A stretch of 13,104 bases of DNA, taken from contig JAFXRA010000149.1 in the NCBI GenBank assembly GCA_017526725.1, positions 1 to 13,104 on the forward strand. Reading direction: 5' to 3'. The position numbers were made by a program, and so were the translations under genes. Positions 1-6,582 of the stretch are shown here, in pieces. Below the pieces are notes generated by a model. The model was not told where the DNA came from and searched no databases. It saw only the letters and a program-made list of their open reading frames with translations. Origin of the DNA: Candidatus Rifleibacteriota bacterium. Lineage in GTDB: Bacteria > Riflebacteria > Ozemobacteria > Ozemobacterales > Ozemobacteraceae. Positions within the stretch are counted from its first letter, which is position 1. Each line of letters begins with the position of its first letter.

Positions 1-978
1 ATAATCCTTAATCATAGAAGAATCGCCGCCCTGAGATTCAACCATTTCAATAAGTTTTTCGAAGGCTTTACCATTCTTAAGAACTTCAATAACCTTATTA
101 ACAGCTTCTTCTTTTGTTAACTTTGGATTTTCAAGCATCAAAGCTTCAGAACAAAGTTCTTTAATAAGATTAGTAAAGCTTTCTGGACCTTTGTAATGCA
201 AAGTATCAATAGCTTCTATAATTTCGCAAGCATTTCCAACCATTTCACCCAAAGGTTCATCCATATTGGTAAGAACAGCTGCAACTTTTCTGCCAGCCTG
301 AGCACCGATTTTAACCATAAGAGAAGCAAGCTTTCTTGCATCTTCAACAGTTTTCATAAATGCGCCAGAACCGACTTTAACATCAAGAACCAAACCTTTA
401 TTGCAAACGGCAAGTTTCTTAGACATAATTGAAGCAGCAATCAAAGGAATAGAATCAACTGTTGCAGTTACATCGCGCAAAGCATACATCTTTTTGTCTG
501 CAGGAACAAGATTGCCTGTCTGCCCAACGATAGCAAGACCGATTTTGTTAACTGCTTTTACAAATTGTTCAGAAGTAAGTTCTGTAGAGAATCCTTTAAT
601 AGCTTCGAGTTTGTCGATTGTTCCGCCGGTGTGACCTAAGCCACGGCCAGACATTTTGGCAACCTTCAAACCTAAGCAAGCGAGAACTGGACCAAGAACC
701 AAGCTGGTCTTATCGCCAACACCACCAGTAGAATGTTTATCAATAGTAAAGCCTTCGATACCCTTCAAATCAATGATATCGCCGCTAGTTCTCATTACTT
801 CGGTAAGCCAGTAAGTTTCTTCTTCATCCATACCCTTTAGAAATACTGCCATACAAAAAGCAGACATCTGATAATCAGGAACAGTCCCTGCTACATAGCC
901 TTTTACTATTTCATTGATTTCTTCCTGGGTAAGTTTGTGACCATCGCGTTTTTTTCTGATAATGTCGTAAGTTCTCAT
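1..978 (-). CDS. pdp: pyrimidine-nucleoside phosphorylase (thymidine phosphorylase family), 3' end outside window
   Basis: This enzyme catalyses phosphorolysis of pyrimidine (deoxy)nucleosides to free base and (deoxy)ribose-1-phosphate in cytosolic salvage. The reading frame runs from ATG at 978 (preceded by a purine-rich AAGGAAGG stretch) to the window edge without a stop, giving 326 residues; the family is usually about 430-440, so roughly 110 C-terminal residues are missing. Seen directly: the phosphate loop DKHSTGGVGDK (residues 80-90), the family signature SGRGLGHTGGTIDKLE (110-125), and ALRDVTATVDSIPLIAAS..SKK (166-188). Residues matching the E. coli DeoA active site keep a constant offset of -3: K81, H82, S83, S92, R168, S183, K187. 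Position 108 is Lys; from memory this is Lys in Bacillus-type phosphorylases that accept uridine as well as thymidine, and Met in E. coli DeoA, so I favour the broad-specificity enzyme. Family assignment is very secure; substrate range is inference. Confidence 0.95.
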   Translation of the reverse strand, partial: MRTYDIIRKKRDGHKLTQEEINEIVKGYVAGTVPDYQMSAFCMAVFLKGMDEEETYWLTEVMRTSGDIIDLKGIEGFTIDKHSTGGVGDKTSLVLGPVLACLGLKVAKMSGRGLGHTGGTIDKLEAIKGFSTELTSEQFVKAVNKIGLAIVGQTGNLVPADKKMYALRDVTATVDSIPLIAASIMSKKLAVCNKGLVLDVKVGSGAFMKTVEDARKLASLMVKIGAQAGRKVAAVLTNMDEPLGEMVGNACEIIEAIDTLHYKGPESFTNLIKELCSEALMLENPKLTKEEAVNKVIEVLKNGKAFEKLIEMVESQGGDSSMIKDY

Positions 979-1026
979 TAAATTCTCTTTCCTTCCTTTA
1001 TTTTATACTATAAGACCATAAATTGA

Positions 1027-1080
1027 GTTACAAGACCAAAGATTGAGATTCAAGAAATCTTGAAACTTGCATCTTGTAAC
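1027..1080. repeat. Nested inverted repeat between the 89-residue gene and pdp
   Basis: Outer arms GTTACAAGA (1027-1035) and TCTTGTAAC (1072-1080) are perfect complements. An inner perfect dyad TTCAAGA-AA-TCTTGAA occupies 1049-1064. It lies in the 113-bp gap before pdp and lacks a T-tract, so it is not a typical terminator. It partly coincides with a heptamer array, so the dyad may be a by-product of that array. Confidence 0.6.
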
Positions 1081-1087
1081 TTGTAAC
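1060..1087. repeat. Heptamer array TTGNANC-like, 4 units
   Basis: Four contiguous 7-bp units: TTGAAAC, TTGCATC, TTGTAAC, TTGTAAC. All begin TTG and end in C. The array ends just before the stop codon of the 89-residue gene (1092-1094). It is one of several degenerate heptamer arrays in the spacers of this window. Confidence 0.6.
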
Positions 1088-1091
1088 TTAA

Positions 1092-1361
1092 TTATCTCTT
1101 GATTCTAAGCAATCTGATATGGTTACAGAAATAACATCTTTCAAAGAAAGAACAAAAAGCGCATCTTCTCTGATATTCTGTATTATCAATTTTCATTGAT
1201 TCAAAAGTCATACCAGTCATATTCCACTTTCCAAAATAGTCAGTACCAAAACATTTTGGTAATTCCGGCGGTTTCTTTATAGAAGCTGCTGGAGCAGCTG
1301 GAGCAGCAGAAGATGGGGTGTGACTAAGACCTGAACCTAATCCTGGTTTTGGGAAATCCAT
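1092..1361 (-). CDS. Small Cys-rich protein of unknown function (89 aa), possible metal-binding knuckle
   Basis: I do not recognise a named family. The ATG at 1361 has a good ribosome site (GGAG, 7 nt upstream). The protein has a Pro/Ala-rich linker (about residues 11-33, with SSAAPAAPAAS), then PKCFGTDYFG (36-44 region) and a C-terminal cluster C67-x2-C70-x5-C76-x2-C79 followed by N-H and a basic tail. A CFG motif followed by paired cysteines resembles small bacterial Cys-cluster modules that may bind a metal; this is inference from pattern only. No signal peptide or membrane segment is seen. It sits alone between a repeat-filled spacer (431 bp) and pdp (113 bp). It could be a stand-alone zinc-knuckle protein or a remnant of a larger one. 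The clear ribosome site and Cys pattern argue that it is real. Confidence 0.6.
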   Translation of the reverse strand: MDFPKPGLGSGLSHTPSSAAPAAPAASIKKPPELPKCFGTDYFGKWNMTGMTFESMKIDNTEYQRRCAFCSFFERCYFCNHIRLLRIKR

Positions 1362-1439
1362 TTTTTATCTCCATTATGAAATTCAATATAGGATTATCTA
1401 TAATAACACATTGAGCCAAACTTTGAAACAATTTGTTAT

Positions 1440-1495
1440 CGGTTTTCAGGTTTCGGTTTTCAGTTATCTGTCGGCAGTTAACTGTTTACTGGTTT
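1440..1495. repeat. Heptamer array, class CNGNNNN, 8 units (left part)
   Basis: Eight contiguous 7-bp units start at 1440, including CGGTTTT, CAGGTTT, CAGTTAT, CTGTCGG, CAGTTAA, CTGTTTA and CTGGTTT. Every unit has C at position 1 and G at position 3. The same class in the same orientation resumes at 1762-1810, so the intervening repeats appear to have been inserted into one older array. Confidence 0.7.
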
Positions 1496-1544
1496 TAACA
1501 ACTCGAACTCTTAGAACAATTCGAACAACTCTAACAATTTTAAC
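1491..1544 (-). repeat. Nonamer array GTTNNARNN, 6 units
   Basis: Six contiguous 9-bp units, read on the minus strand, all fit GTTNNARNN (for example GTTCGAATT, GTTAGAGTT, GTTCTAAGA). On the plus strand each unit ends AAC, at 1499, 1508, 1517, 1526, 1535 and 1544. The same unit forms the arrays at 8157-8237 and 12143-12169. It overlaps the end of the preceding heptamer array by 5 bp. Confidence 0.75.
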
Positions 1545-1554
1545 AAAAATATGG

Positions 1555-1672
1555 CGGACATTTGCTTGCTCAACCTTATTCTCCTCCGCGGTCTCTGAAA
1601 ATACCTACCTTCGGATAGACTTTGAAGGAACGAGCCTTGTGCGGAGAATAAAAGGTTTCGCGTCTTTGTCCG
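1555..1672 (-). repeat. Palindromic intergenic element E, copy A (118 bp)
   Basis: The ends are CGGACA (1555-1560) and TGTCCG (1667-1672). On the minus strand it aligns almost throughout with 8316-8434, including the blocks ACGCGAAACCTTTTATTC, CGCACAAGGCTCGTTCC and GGAGGAGAATAAGGTTGAGC. The two halves are imperfect inverted repeats (AACCTT/AAGGTT, ATTCTCC/GGAGAAT, GC/GC), so the element can form a long hairpin with a central loop of roughly 50 nt. The paired flanking base also differs between copies (GCGGACA..TGTCCGC here). No target-site duplication is evident. It has no coding capacity. Confidence 0.8.
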
Positions 1673-1686
1673 CTGACGATTACAAC

Positions 1687-1755
1687 TGTTAAACGTCTCA
1701 CAGACGACATCAGTCGCCGTCCCACAACGAAGTGTCCCACAGCGCAGCGTCTCAC
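1687..1755 (-). repeat. GTGRGAC-hairpin module array, 4 modules (15+24+15+15 bp by position)
   Basis: Read on the minus strand from 1755: GTGAGAC+GCTGCGC+T (1741-1755), GTGGGAC+ACTTCGT+T (1726-1740), GTGGGAC plus a 16-nt hairpin plus T (1702-1725) and GTGAGAC+GTTTAAC+A (1687-1701). In each module the part after GTGRGAC is self-complementary: GC/GC, AC/GT, GGCGAC/GTCGTC (one G-T wobble) and GT/AC, around loops TGC, TTC, TGAT and TTA. The same design is found at 8094-8147. Modules are contiguous with no spacer. Confidence 0.75.
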
Positions 1756-1761
1756 TTAATT

Positions 1762-1810
1762 CAGTTTTCAGTTAACCGTAAACAGGCAACTGTCAACCGA
1801 TAACAGCCAA
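1762..1810. repeat. Heptamer array, class CNGNNNN, 7 units (right part)
   Basis: Seven contiguous 7-bp units start at 1762: CAGTTTT, CAGTTAA, CCGTAAA, CAGGCAA, CTGTCAA, CCGATAA and CAGCCAA. The C and G anchors match the array at 1440-1495. The array runs through the stop codon of the nucleotidyltransferase gene (1793-1795) and supplies its last five or six codons. Confidence 0.7.
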
Positions 1811-2416
1811 CAATCTTTCTGCTTCATGCAATAGATCAGGAGTATTAATATTACGGGTTATCCAGATATCTTCTGTTAAAACATAATTAATCTTGTCTGG
1901 AAACATTTGCAACAAAGTTTTCGCTCCATTCTCAAGTTCATAATTCTTAAAATATTCAAAACACCATTTGGGGAAAATCGCAGGATGTCCTCTATGTTCT
2001 CCATCAGAAGGCAAAGTGATATATTCAGGCTTTACTTTATAGCTATCAATTAATTTCTGCAATGTATTATACTCAATCATTGGGTGGTCTGTAGGCCATA
2101 AAACAATTGCTTCGGCAGAAGAATCAACCTTATCAAGAGCTAACCGAATAGAGCTTATAGGCCCATTCTCAGGATGCAAATTCGAAATCCATATTCCCCC
2201 ACATTCTTTCACCTTTTGCTGACCCAATTCATCTTTTTCCTGACCAACAAAAATTTTATTTATAATTTCTTCAGGAAAAAACTGAAGCTTTTCAATAATA
2301 TGTTCAAGAAAAGTTTTATCCTTCAGCATCACATGCTGTTTTAAATGTCCCATTCTTCTAGAATAGCCGGCCATTAAAACAATTGAAGCTAAAGAATATT
2401 TTTTATCAATCACCAT
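1793..2416 (-). CDS. MobA/MocA-like nucleotidyltransferase (NTP transferase domain)
   Basis: A single GT-A-type NTP-transferase domain of 207 residues, the usual size for MocA/MobA-like cytidylyl- or guanylyltransferases. Seen: the nucleotide-binding start LMAGYSRRMGHLKQ (14-27, with R20/R21 and K26), NLHPENGPISSIRLAL (79-94), the metal-site PTDHP (108-112, D110) and GEHRGHPAIFP (139-149). The C-terminal motif reads NINTPDLL (189-196), where MocA-type enzymes usually have D-x-D-T-P-E-D-L, so the first acidic positions are replaced by Asn. The ATG at 2416 has only a weak ribosome site. The gene follows the GT9 gene by 54 bp and is probably co-transcribed. No xanthine dehydrogenase or molybdopterin genes are near, so an activated-sugar or cofactor substrate cannot be chosen. 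Its 3' end is built from a heptamer array. Confidence 0.87.
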   Translation of the reverse strand: MVIDKKYSLASIVLMAGYSRRMGHLKQHVMLKDKTFLEHIIEKLQFFPEEIINKIFVGQEKDELGQQKVKECGGIWISNLHPENGPISSIRLALDKVDSSAEAIVLWPTDHPMIEYNTLQKLIDSYKVKPEYITLPSDGEHRGHPAIFPKWCFEYFKNYELENGAKTLLQMFPDKINYVLTEDIWITRNINTPDLLHEAERLLAVIG

Positions 2417-2470
2417 TTATTATTATCTGTATTTCTTATATTTTTCCAGATTAATCCTGTAAAAAAAGGA

Positions 2471-3472
2471 CTAATAACCTATACCGGATAACCAATCGAA
2501 CACAGGCATCAAATCTATATTTTTCATACAGCCTGAATACTTACAGTTATTGCACTTTCCATTACAAGCAGGAACATCTGGCTTTATCACCAGATTATTA
2601 CAGCCGACCGGCCCCCATCGATTCGGAGTCATTGCCTTTACAGGCGGGAAAAATGCGATAGAAGGCAGACCAATTGAAGCAGATAAGTGAAGAGGACCAG
2701 TTGAACCGCCTATAAAAGCTTTACAATTAGCGAAAATACCTGCTAGCTTATCAAAAGAAGGAATATTTTTTAAGAAATAAATCTGGCCACTTTCCTTTAA
2801 AGTAAAAAAGTATTCTTCCATGCTTTCTTCGCCTGGTCCAAGGCTTACCATAACGGTTCTGCCGGCTCCTATCAGCCTGGAAGCTATTTTCGCATACATT
2901 TCCGGAGTTATATTATATGCGGAACCTCCATGACCAGGATGAACAATAATAGGAGATTCATCTAAGCCTATCTGTTTAAAATACTCCTTGCCTTCGTTTA
3001 TTAAACTTTCTTTAAGTTCAAAATTGTAAGGTTTGTATTCTATATCAGGTACAATGCCTTCAAGCAATTCTAAATTATATTCAAATTCATGTTTTTTATT
3101 GTATGAACGTTTTTGTAATCGGCCATCATTTAATAAAAACTGAAAGATATTTGAAGCACGACCGGTTATAACAGGGATTTCAGCTCGCCATGCAGCAATT
3201 ATAGCTCTACCAGCAGGATGAACAATAATTGCTCTATCAAAAGAATGGTCTTTAAAGCAATTACATAAGGAATTACTAATCAAGCCCTGGTCATAATCAT
3301 CATCCAAGAGAATTTCATCTATTTCTTTGCAAAGTTTTGCTATTGAAGCAGTATATTTGCGAACATGAGCAACGATATGAGCATCAGGGAAAACTTTTCG
3401 TAATTCCCTGAAAACCGGTAAGGTTAAAATTAAATCGCCTGCTCTGTCTGTTCGTGATACTAATATATTCAT
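2471..3472 (-). CDS. Glycosyltransferase family 9 protein (heptosyltransferase-like)
   Basis: A GT-B enzyme of the ADP-heptose:LPS heptosyltransferase family (GT9), 333 residues, close to the usual 320-350. The N-terminal half has SRTDRAGDLILTLPVFREL (6-24); D13 aligns with the Asp proposed as the catalytic base in E. coli WaaC. The C-terminal nucleotide-sugar half has IIVHPGHGGSAYNI (175-188) and the family hallmark GGSTGPLHLSASIGLP (255-270). A Cys cluster C303-x3-C307-x2-C310-x4-C315 follows near the C-terminus. It should act on the cytoplasmic face of the inner membrane in LPS core or related glycan assembly; the sugar donor is not certain. There is no clear ribosome site at the ATG (3472). 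It lies 71 bp after the TMEM43-like gene and 54 bp before the nucleotidyltransferase gene. Confidence 0.92.
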   Translation of the reverse strand: MNILVSRTDRAGDLILTLPVFRELRKVFPDAHIVAHVRKYTASIAKLCKEIDEILLDDDYDQGLISNSLCNCFKDHSFDRAIIVHPAGRAIIAAWRAEIPVITGRASNIFQFLLNDGRLQKRSYNKKHEFEYNLELLEGIVPDIEYKPYNFELKESLINEGKEYFKQIGLDESPIIVHPGHGGSAYNITPEMYAKIASRLIGAGRTVMVSLGPGEESMEEYFFTLKESGQIYFLKNIPSFDKLAGIFANCKAFIGGSTGPLHLSASIGLPSIAFFPPVKAMTPNRWGPVGCNNLVIKPDVPACNGKCNNCKYSGCMKNIDLMPVFDWLSGIGY

Positions 3473-3543
3473 AGTTTAATATGATATCATAGATTTTTAT
3501 TAAATTCAGCTAGAAATAGAAAAGCAAAGAGTGAAATCGGTTA

Positions 3544-4905
3544 TTATTTGTATTCATCCTCTTTATATTTACTGTCATAATCATTGTCTAATTTGAAGTT
3601 GTCTGACCAATCATGACTACTACTGCTATTGTCACTATTATTGTTATCAAAAAAACTAACATTGCTCTGATTATTTCTTTTATCAATACCACTGTTTTGG
3701 GGGTCGTTACTATCTTTGCCAGAATCAGGTTTATCAAAAAAGAAGGTTATAATTAAGAAAAAGCTTACAAATAATCCAATACCAAAAAATAATAATGATT
3801 GGAAACTGAAATCATCATTATATGGCAACCAAACAAAAGCAACGATTCCTGAAACTATAACTAAGGCACCAGATAAGCCAAGAAGACAACCTATTTTTTC
3901 CCAGACAAAGAATAATCCCAAAGCCGTTGTGAAAAAGAATAAAACACGAGTAAAATCAGAAAAAAAATCGGAATAACTATTCCACTTAGAATTAATCATA
4001 TTGTCTATACTAACTTTTCCGTATCTAATTATATATATATCTTGATTTTGAGTTTTGTATGGAATAAGTCTGTCGCCACTCTGCTTTGCCAAAACACTAA
4101 CATCACAAACAGGATATCTTGAAAAAGTTATTCTCACATCACCAATTTTTGGTTTTTTTTCATCATATTTAAGCTTCTCATTTGCAACAAAGTTTTTTAT
4201 ATCCTCATTTATGATTCCATGGGATTCATTTACTTTTTCTTTTCTGTTTTTTGTTTCAACATAAGTATTATAATATATTTTATTGTCTTTTATTATCGCG
4301 CTATCAGGCAGTTTAATCGTTGTCTCATCAATATCAATTTTTTCAGGTGCTCCAATCCGTGCAAACCCACTAGAATTAACATTATAAACACCTACTTTAA
4401 TTTTTTTTGAAGCCACCACTAAGTTATTGTGATACATTATACTTGGGTTTTCATGATTTTTCTTTTCGTGGAATACAAATGAATCTATTACATAGGGATA
4501 CCATCCAGTAGAATAAGAATAAGTATAATGAATACGTCTTTTTTTTCCGGAACCACTTGTATGCTTATGACTGGTTTCCTTCCATTGGTACATTTCAACT
4601 ACTCTATTAATGCTTAAGCTGTTATCAACTTTAACATTAAAAACATTATCTACAACACTATCTTCTGAAACAGCATTACCACGAACGAATACCAACTTAT
4701 CCTCTTTATCTTTATCAATAGTATCCGCCGATGCTTCCACATAATTTTTCTTTGCAAATTCTTTAGTAAGATACCCTTCCAATACCTTTTTTTCACTTTT
4801 AAAAAGAAGAATAATAGAACCGAACAAGAAAACGGCTCCTAAAAACCTGCAAAAGTAATTAAAATAAAACTTTCCTACTAAACCCATGTTATCATCTTGA
4901 CTCAT
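3544..4905 (-). CDS. Diverged TMEM43-family membrane protein (paralogue of the next gene upstream)
   Basis: A 453-residue protein collinear with the TMEM43-family protein encoded at 5008-6402. Shared landmarks: one N-terminal membrane segment (about 18-36), VEMYQWKE (103-110), DSFVFHEKK near 141-149, FARIGAPEKI (181-190), IKLPDSAII (197-205), the strongly conserved KPKIGDVRITF (251-261) followed by LAKQSG, then three C-terminal membrane segments (about 318-334, 338-360, 367-389). It lacks the Ala/Thr-rich insert of its neighbour and has instead a Ser/Asn/Asp-rich, charged tail (391-453). The frame opens with TTG at 4920, but ATG at 4905 is preceded by AAGGG at 7 nt, so 4905 is the better start. 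Codon use is more AT-rich than the neighbour. A terminator separates it from the upstream gene. Function unknown. Confidence 0.85.
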   Translation of the reverse strand: MSQDDNMGLVGKFYFNYFCRFLGAVFLFGSIILLFKSEKKVLEGYLTKEFAKKNYVEASADTIDKDKEDKLVFVRGNAVSEDSVVDNVFNVKVDNSLSINRVVEMYQWKETSHKHTSGSGKKRRIHYTYSYSTGWYPYVIDSFVFHEKKNHENPSIMYHNNLVVASKKIKVGVYNVNSSGFARIGAPEKIDIDETTIKLPDSAIIKDNKIYYNTYVETKNRKEKVNESHGIINEDIKNFVANEKLKYDEKKPKIGDVRITFSRYPVCDVSVLAKQSGDRLIPYKTQNQDIYIIRYGKVSIDNMINSKWNSYSDFFSDFTRVLFFFTTALGLFFVWEKIGCLLGLSGALVIVSGIVAFVWLPYNDDFSFQSLLFFGIGLFVSFFLIITFFFDKPDSGKDSNDPQNSGIDKRNNQSNVSFFDNNNSDNSSSSHDWSDNFKLDNDYDSKYKEDEYK

Positions 4906-4952
4906 AAAAATACCCTTCAAAACATTTAATAAATATATAAATATTTTAAAAT

Positions 4953-4992
4953 AAAAAAAAAGACAACTGATAATAATCAGTTGTCTTTTTTT
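4953..4992 (-). terminator. Intrinsic terminator after the TMEM43-family gene
   Basis: Arms GACAACTGA (4962-4970) and TCAGTTGTC (4977-4985) with loop TAATAA form a perfect 9-bp stem. It is flanked by an A-run on the left and a T-run on the right, so it can work in both directions. On the minus strand it lies 16 bp past the stop codon at 5008. Only about 50 bp remain before the next ATG (4905), so the next gene needs either read-through or a promoter in that AT-only stretch. Confidence 0.9.
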
Positions 4993-5007
4993 ATTTCTAC
5001 TTATTTA

Positions 5008-6402
5008 TTAAGCAGCTGGAGTTGTTTCTGGAGCAGGTTCTGCTGCAGGAGCATCAGTTTTTGCTTTCTTAGAAGCTCTAGCTTTAGCAATCAAAGTAAT
5101 GATACCGAATATTGCAGCACCCATTAGAACGAGCAATAAGATACCGATTAATGGTCTATACCACAACCAAGCTAATGCTATGATAAACATAGAAAGAACA
5201 AATGCTATCAAACCGCTGATAATACCTATACCAGATTCTGCTATATCGCCAAACAACGGAACAACATCAGCAAGAACAGAAATTGGCTTGAAGATCATAC
5301 CGAAAGCAGAAGCCATTATTATGAAACCTAAGAAACGTAAGAACCAAACCATCATTGATTCAGCACTTTCATTGCTCTTGAAAACTTCTTCTTTTGTCAT
5401 TTCTTTATCGCCAGATCTGACATCAATATAACTCAAATCATCATCAATTTTATATGTTTCAAATGAAGGACCAACTTGTTTAGCAATTACAGTTACGATA
5501 TCCATTGGAGCATGTGTAAAAGCAATTCTTACATCACCAATTTTTGGAGCATTAGGATTAACAGCACTAGCAGTAACTGCTGCAGTCTGTGGAACAGTTG
5601 TTTCAACGGTTGCTGAAGCAGTAGTTGCTGCGGCAGAATCTGTAGCTACAGTCTGAGCTGCTGGAGTTGCAGGAACTGCATTTGTTGCAGGTGTAACAGC
5701 TACAGGATTCAAATAGATATAATTCTTTTCAATTATAGCGTTTTCAGGAAGCTTAAGCTGATCTGCTACAAGTTCTATAGTTTTTGAAGAACCTAATCTG
5801 CCAATATAATCTGCTGGAAGGTCATGGGCACCAATTTTTACACTTTTAGCCTTAACAACATTCTGAACTTCAGCATAAGGCAAAGTTGTATATGGGTTTT
5901 TGCGAACTTCGTTAGTCTGTTTGTCAACTTTTTCATGGAAGCTGTCAGAGTTAATTGCTGAATCAGCCCAATCTTTTCTGTATTCATAAGTATCTGGATA
6001 CTTTTTGGTTTCAGTGCCGCCACCAAGCTTTTTAACAGTTTCAGTCTTGCCAGGAATAACCTTTTCAACCCACTGGTAAACTTCAACTTTACCGCTCATT
6101 CTATAGCTGTCTTTAACAGTAACACCAAAAGTCGGTTCAGAAAGAACGTCTGTGGTGCTAGCTTTACCAGCAAAGTGAACAAGTTTGTTTTCATTAGATG
6201 CGTCAATAGAATCATATGGAGTTTCTACTGTATTTTCTTTAGCAAAAGATATTTCTTTATATCTTCTTACAGAACGGCCTTCATTCCACCAAAGAAGAAC
6301 GATAGAAGCAAGAACCAAAAACATACCAATAAATACACCTTTTATGGCGCTGCCCAATCTACTAAACCATGAAGTAGAAGTTACCTGTACTTCATCTGAC
6401 AT
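5008..6402 (-). CDS. TMEM43 family protein
   Basis: A 464-residue integral membrane protein of the TMEM43 (LUMA) family, which is found in bacteria as well as animals; the bacterial role is unknown. Seen: N-terminal SRLGSAIKGVFIGMFLVLAS leading into a membrane segment (about 21-38) that ends in LLWWNEGRSV (36-45), HFAGKAST (76-83), VEVYQWVE (106-113), SFHEKVD (154-160), a low-complexity Ala/Thr/Val/Pro insert (about 233-286), KIGDVRIAFTHAP (287-299) and three C-terminal membrane segments (about 351-371, 392-413, 417-438). The tail ends in an Ala/Pro/Glu-rich stretch (450-464). The start at 6402 has a strong AGGAGAG site. The gene has a plausible promoter (6460-6488), an operator-like dyad upstream and a terminator downstream, so it looks monocistronic. 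Confidence 0.92.
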   Translation of the reverse strand: MSDEVQVTSTSWFSRLGSAIKGVFIGMFLVLASIVLLWWNEGRSVRRYKEISFAKENTVETPYDSIDASNENKLVHFAGKASTTDVLSEPTFGVTVKDSYRMSGKVEVYQWVEKVIPGKTETVKKLGGGTETKKYPDTYEYRKDWADSAINSDSFHEKVDKQTNEVRKNPYTTLPYAEVQNVVKAKSVKIGAHDLPADYIGRLGSSKTIELVADQLKLPENAIIEKNYIYLNPVAVTPATNAVPATPAAQTVATDSAAATTASATVETTVPQTAAVTASAVNPNAPKIGDVRIAFTHAPMDIVTVIAKQVGPSFETYKIDDDLSYIDVRSGDKEMTKEEVFKSNESAESMMVWFLRFLGFIIMASAFGMIFKPISVLADVVPLFGDIAESGIGIISGLIAFVLSMFIIALAWLWYRPLIGILLLVLMGAAIFGIITLIAKARASKKAKTDAPAAEPAPETTPAA

Positions 6403-6459
6403 GATATACTCTCCTAAAAATCAATTTTTTTTAAATCTTTATGATTTTATGTTGCGCGC

Positions 6460-6488
6460 ATGTTATCACTTTTCATTTTAAAAAGCAA
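6460..6488 (-). promoter_or_regulatory. Sigma70-type promoter for the TMEM43-family gene
   Basis: On the minus strand, TTGCTT (plus-strand 6483-6488) and TAACAT (6460-6465) are separated by 17 bp. The -10 box is about 58 bp before the ATG at 6402. It lies just past the terminator of the upstream beta-helix gene, where a new promoter is required. Confidence 0.55.
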
Positions 6489-6491
6489 GCT

Positions 6492-6528
6492 ATTTTGTAC
6501 ATTGTGCACTAACAGTGATTTTGTACAT
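6492..6528. promoter_or_regulatory. Operator-like site: two 11-bp direct repeats around a dyad
   Basis: ATTTTGTACAT occurs perfectly at 6492-6502 and 6518-6528 (26 bp start to start), each containing the palindrome TGTACA. Between them CACT-AAC-AGTG (6507-6517) is a perfect dyad. The whole lies immediately upstream of the predicted -35 box (6483-6488) and next to the terminator at 6529-6560, a position suited to a regulator binding site. No regulator gene is in the window. Confidence 0.45.
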
Positions 6529-6560
6529 AAAAAAAGCACGCATATAGCGTGCTTTTTTTT
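6529..6560 (-). terminator. Intrinsic terminator after the beta-helix gene
   Basis: Arms GCACGC (6536-6541) and GCGTGC (6547-6552) with loop ATATA, flanked by an A-run (6529-6535) and a T-run (6553-6560), make a bidirectional terminator. It lies 22 bp past the stop codon at 6583 on the minus strand. Confidence 0.9.
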
Positions 6561-6582
6561 ATCTAGTTTATTCTTTTATTGC

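Noticed and set aside
1411..1692. Open frame on the plus strand whose peptide (ACSTLFSSAVS..., ending RRIKGFAS) nearly matches one on the minus strand at 8243-8446
   Set aside because: Both are translations of element E copies. Most codon differences between them change the residue, there is no ribosome site, and the frames run into other repeats, so the match reflects shared DNA and not a protein.
3544..4920. TTG start at 4920 for the TMEM43-like gene
   Set aside because: The TTG overlaps the AAGGG ribosome site that is ideally placed for the ATG at 4905, so the latter start was used.
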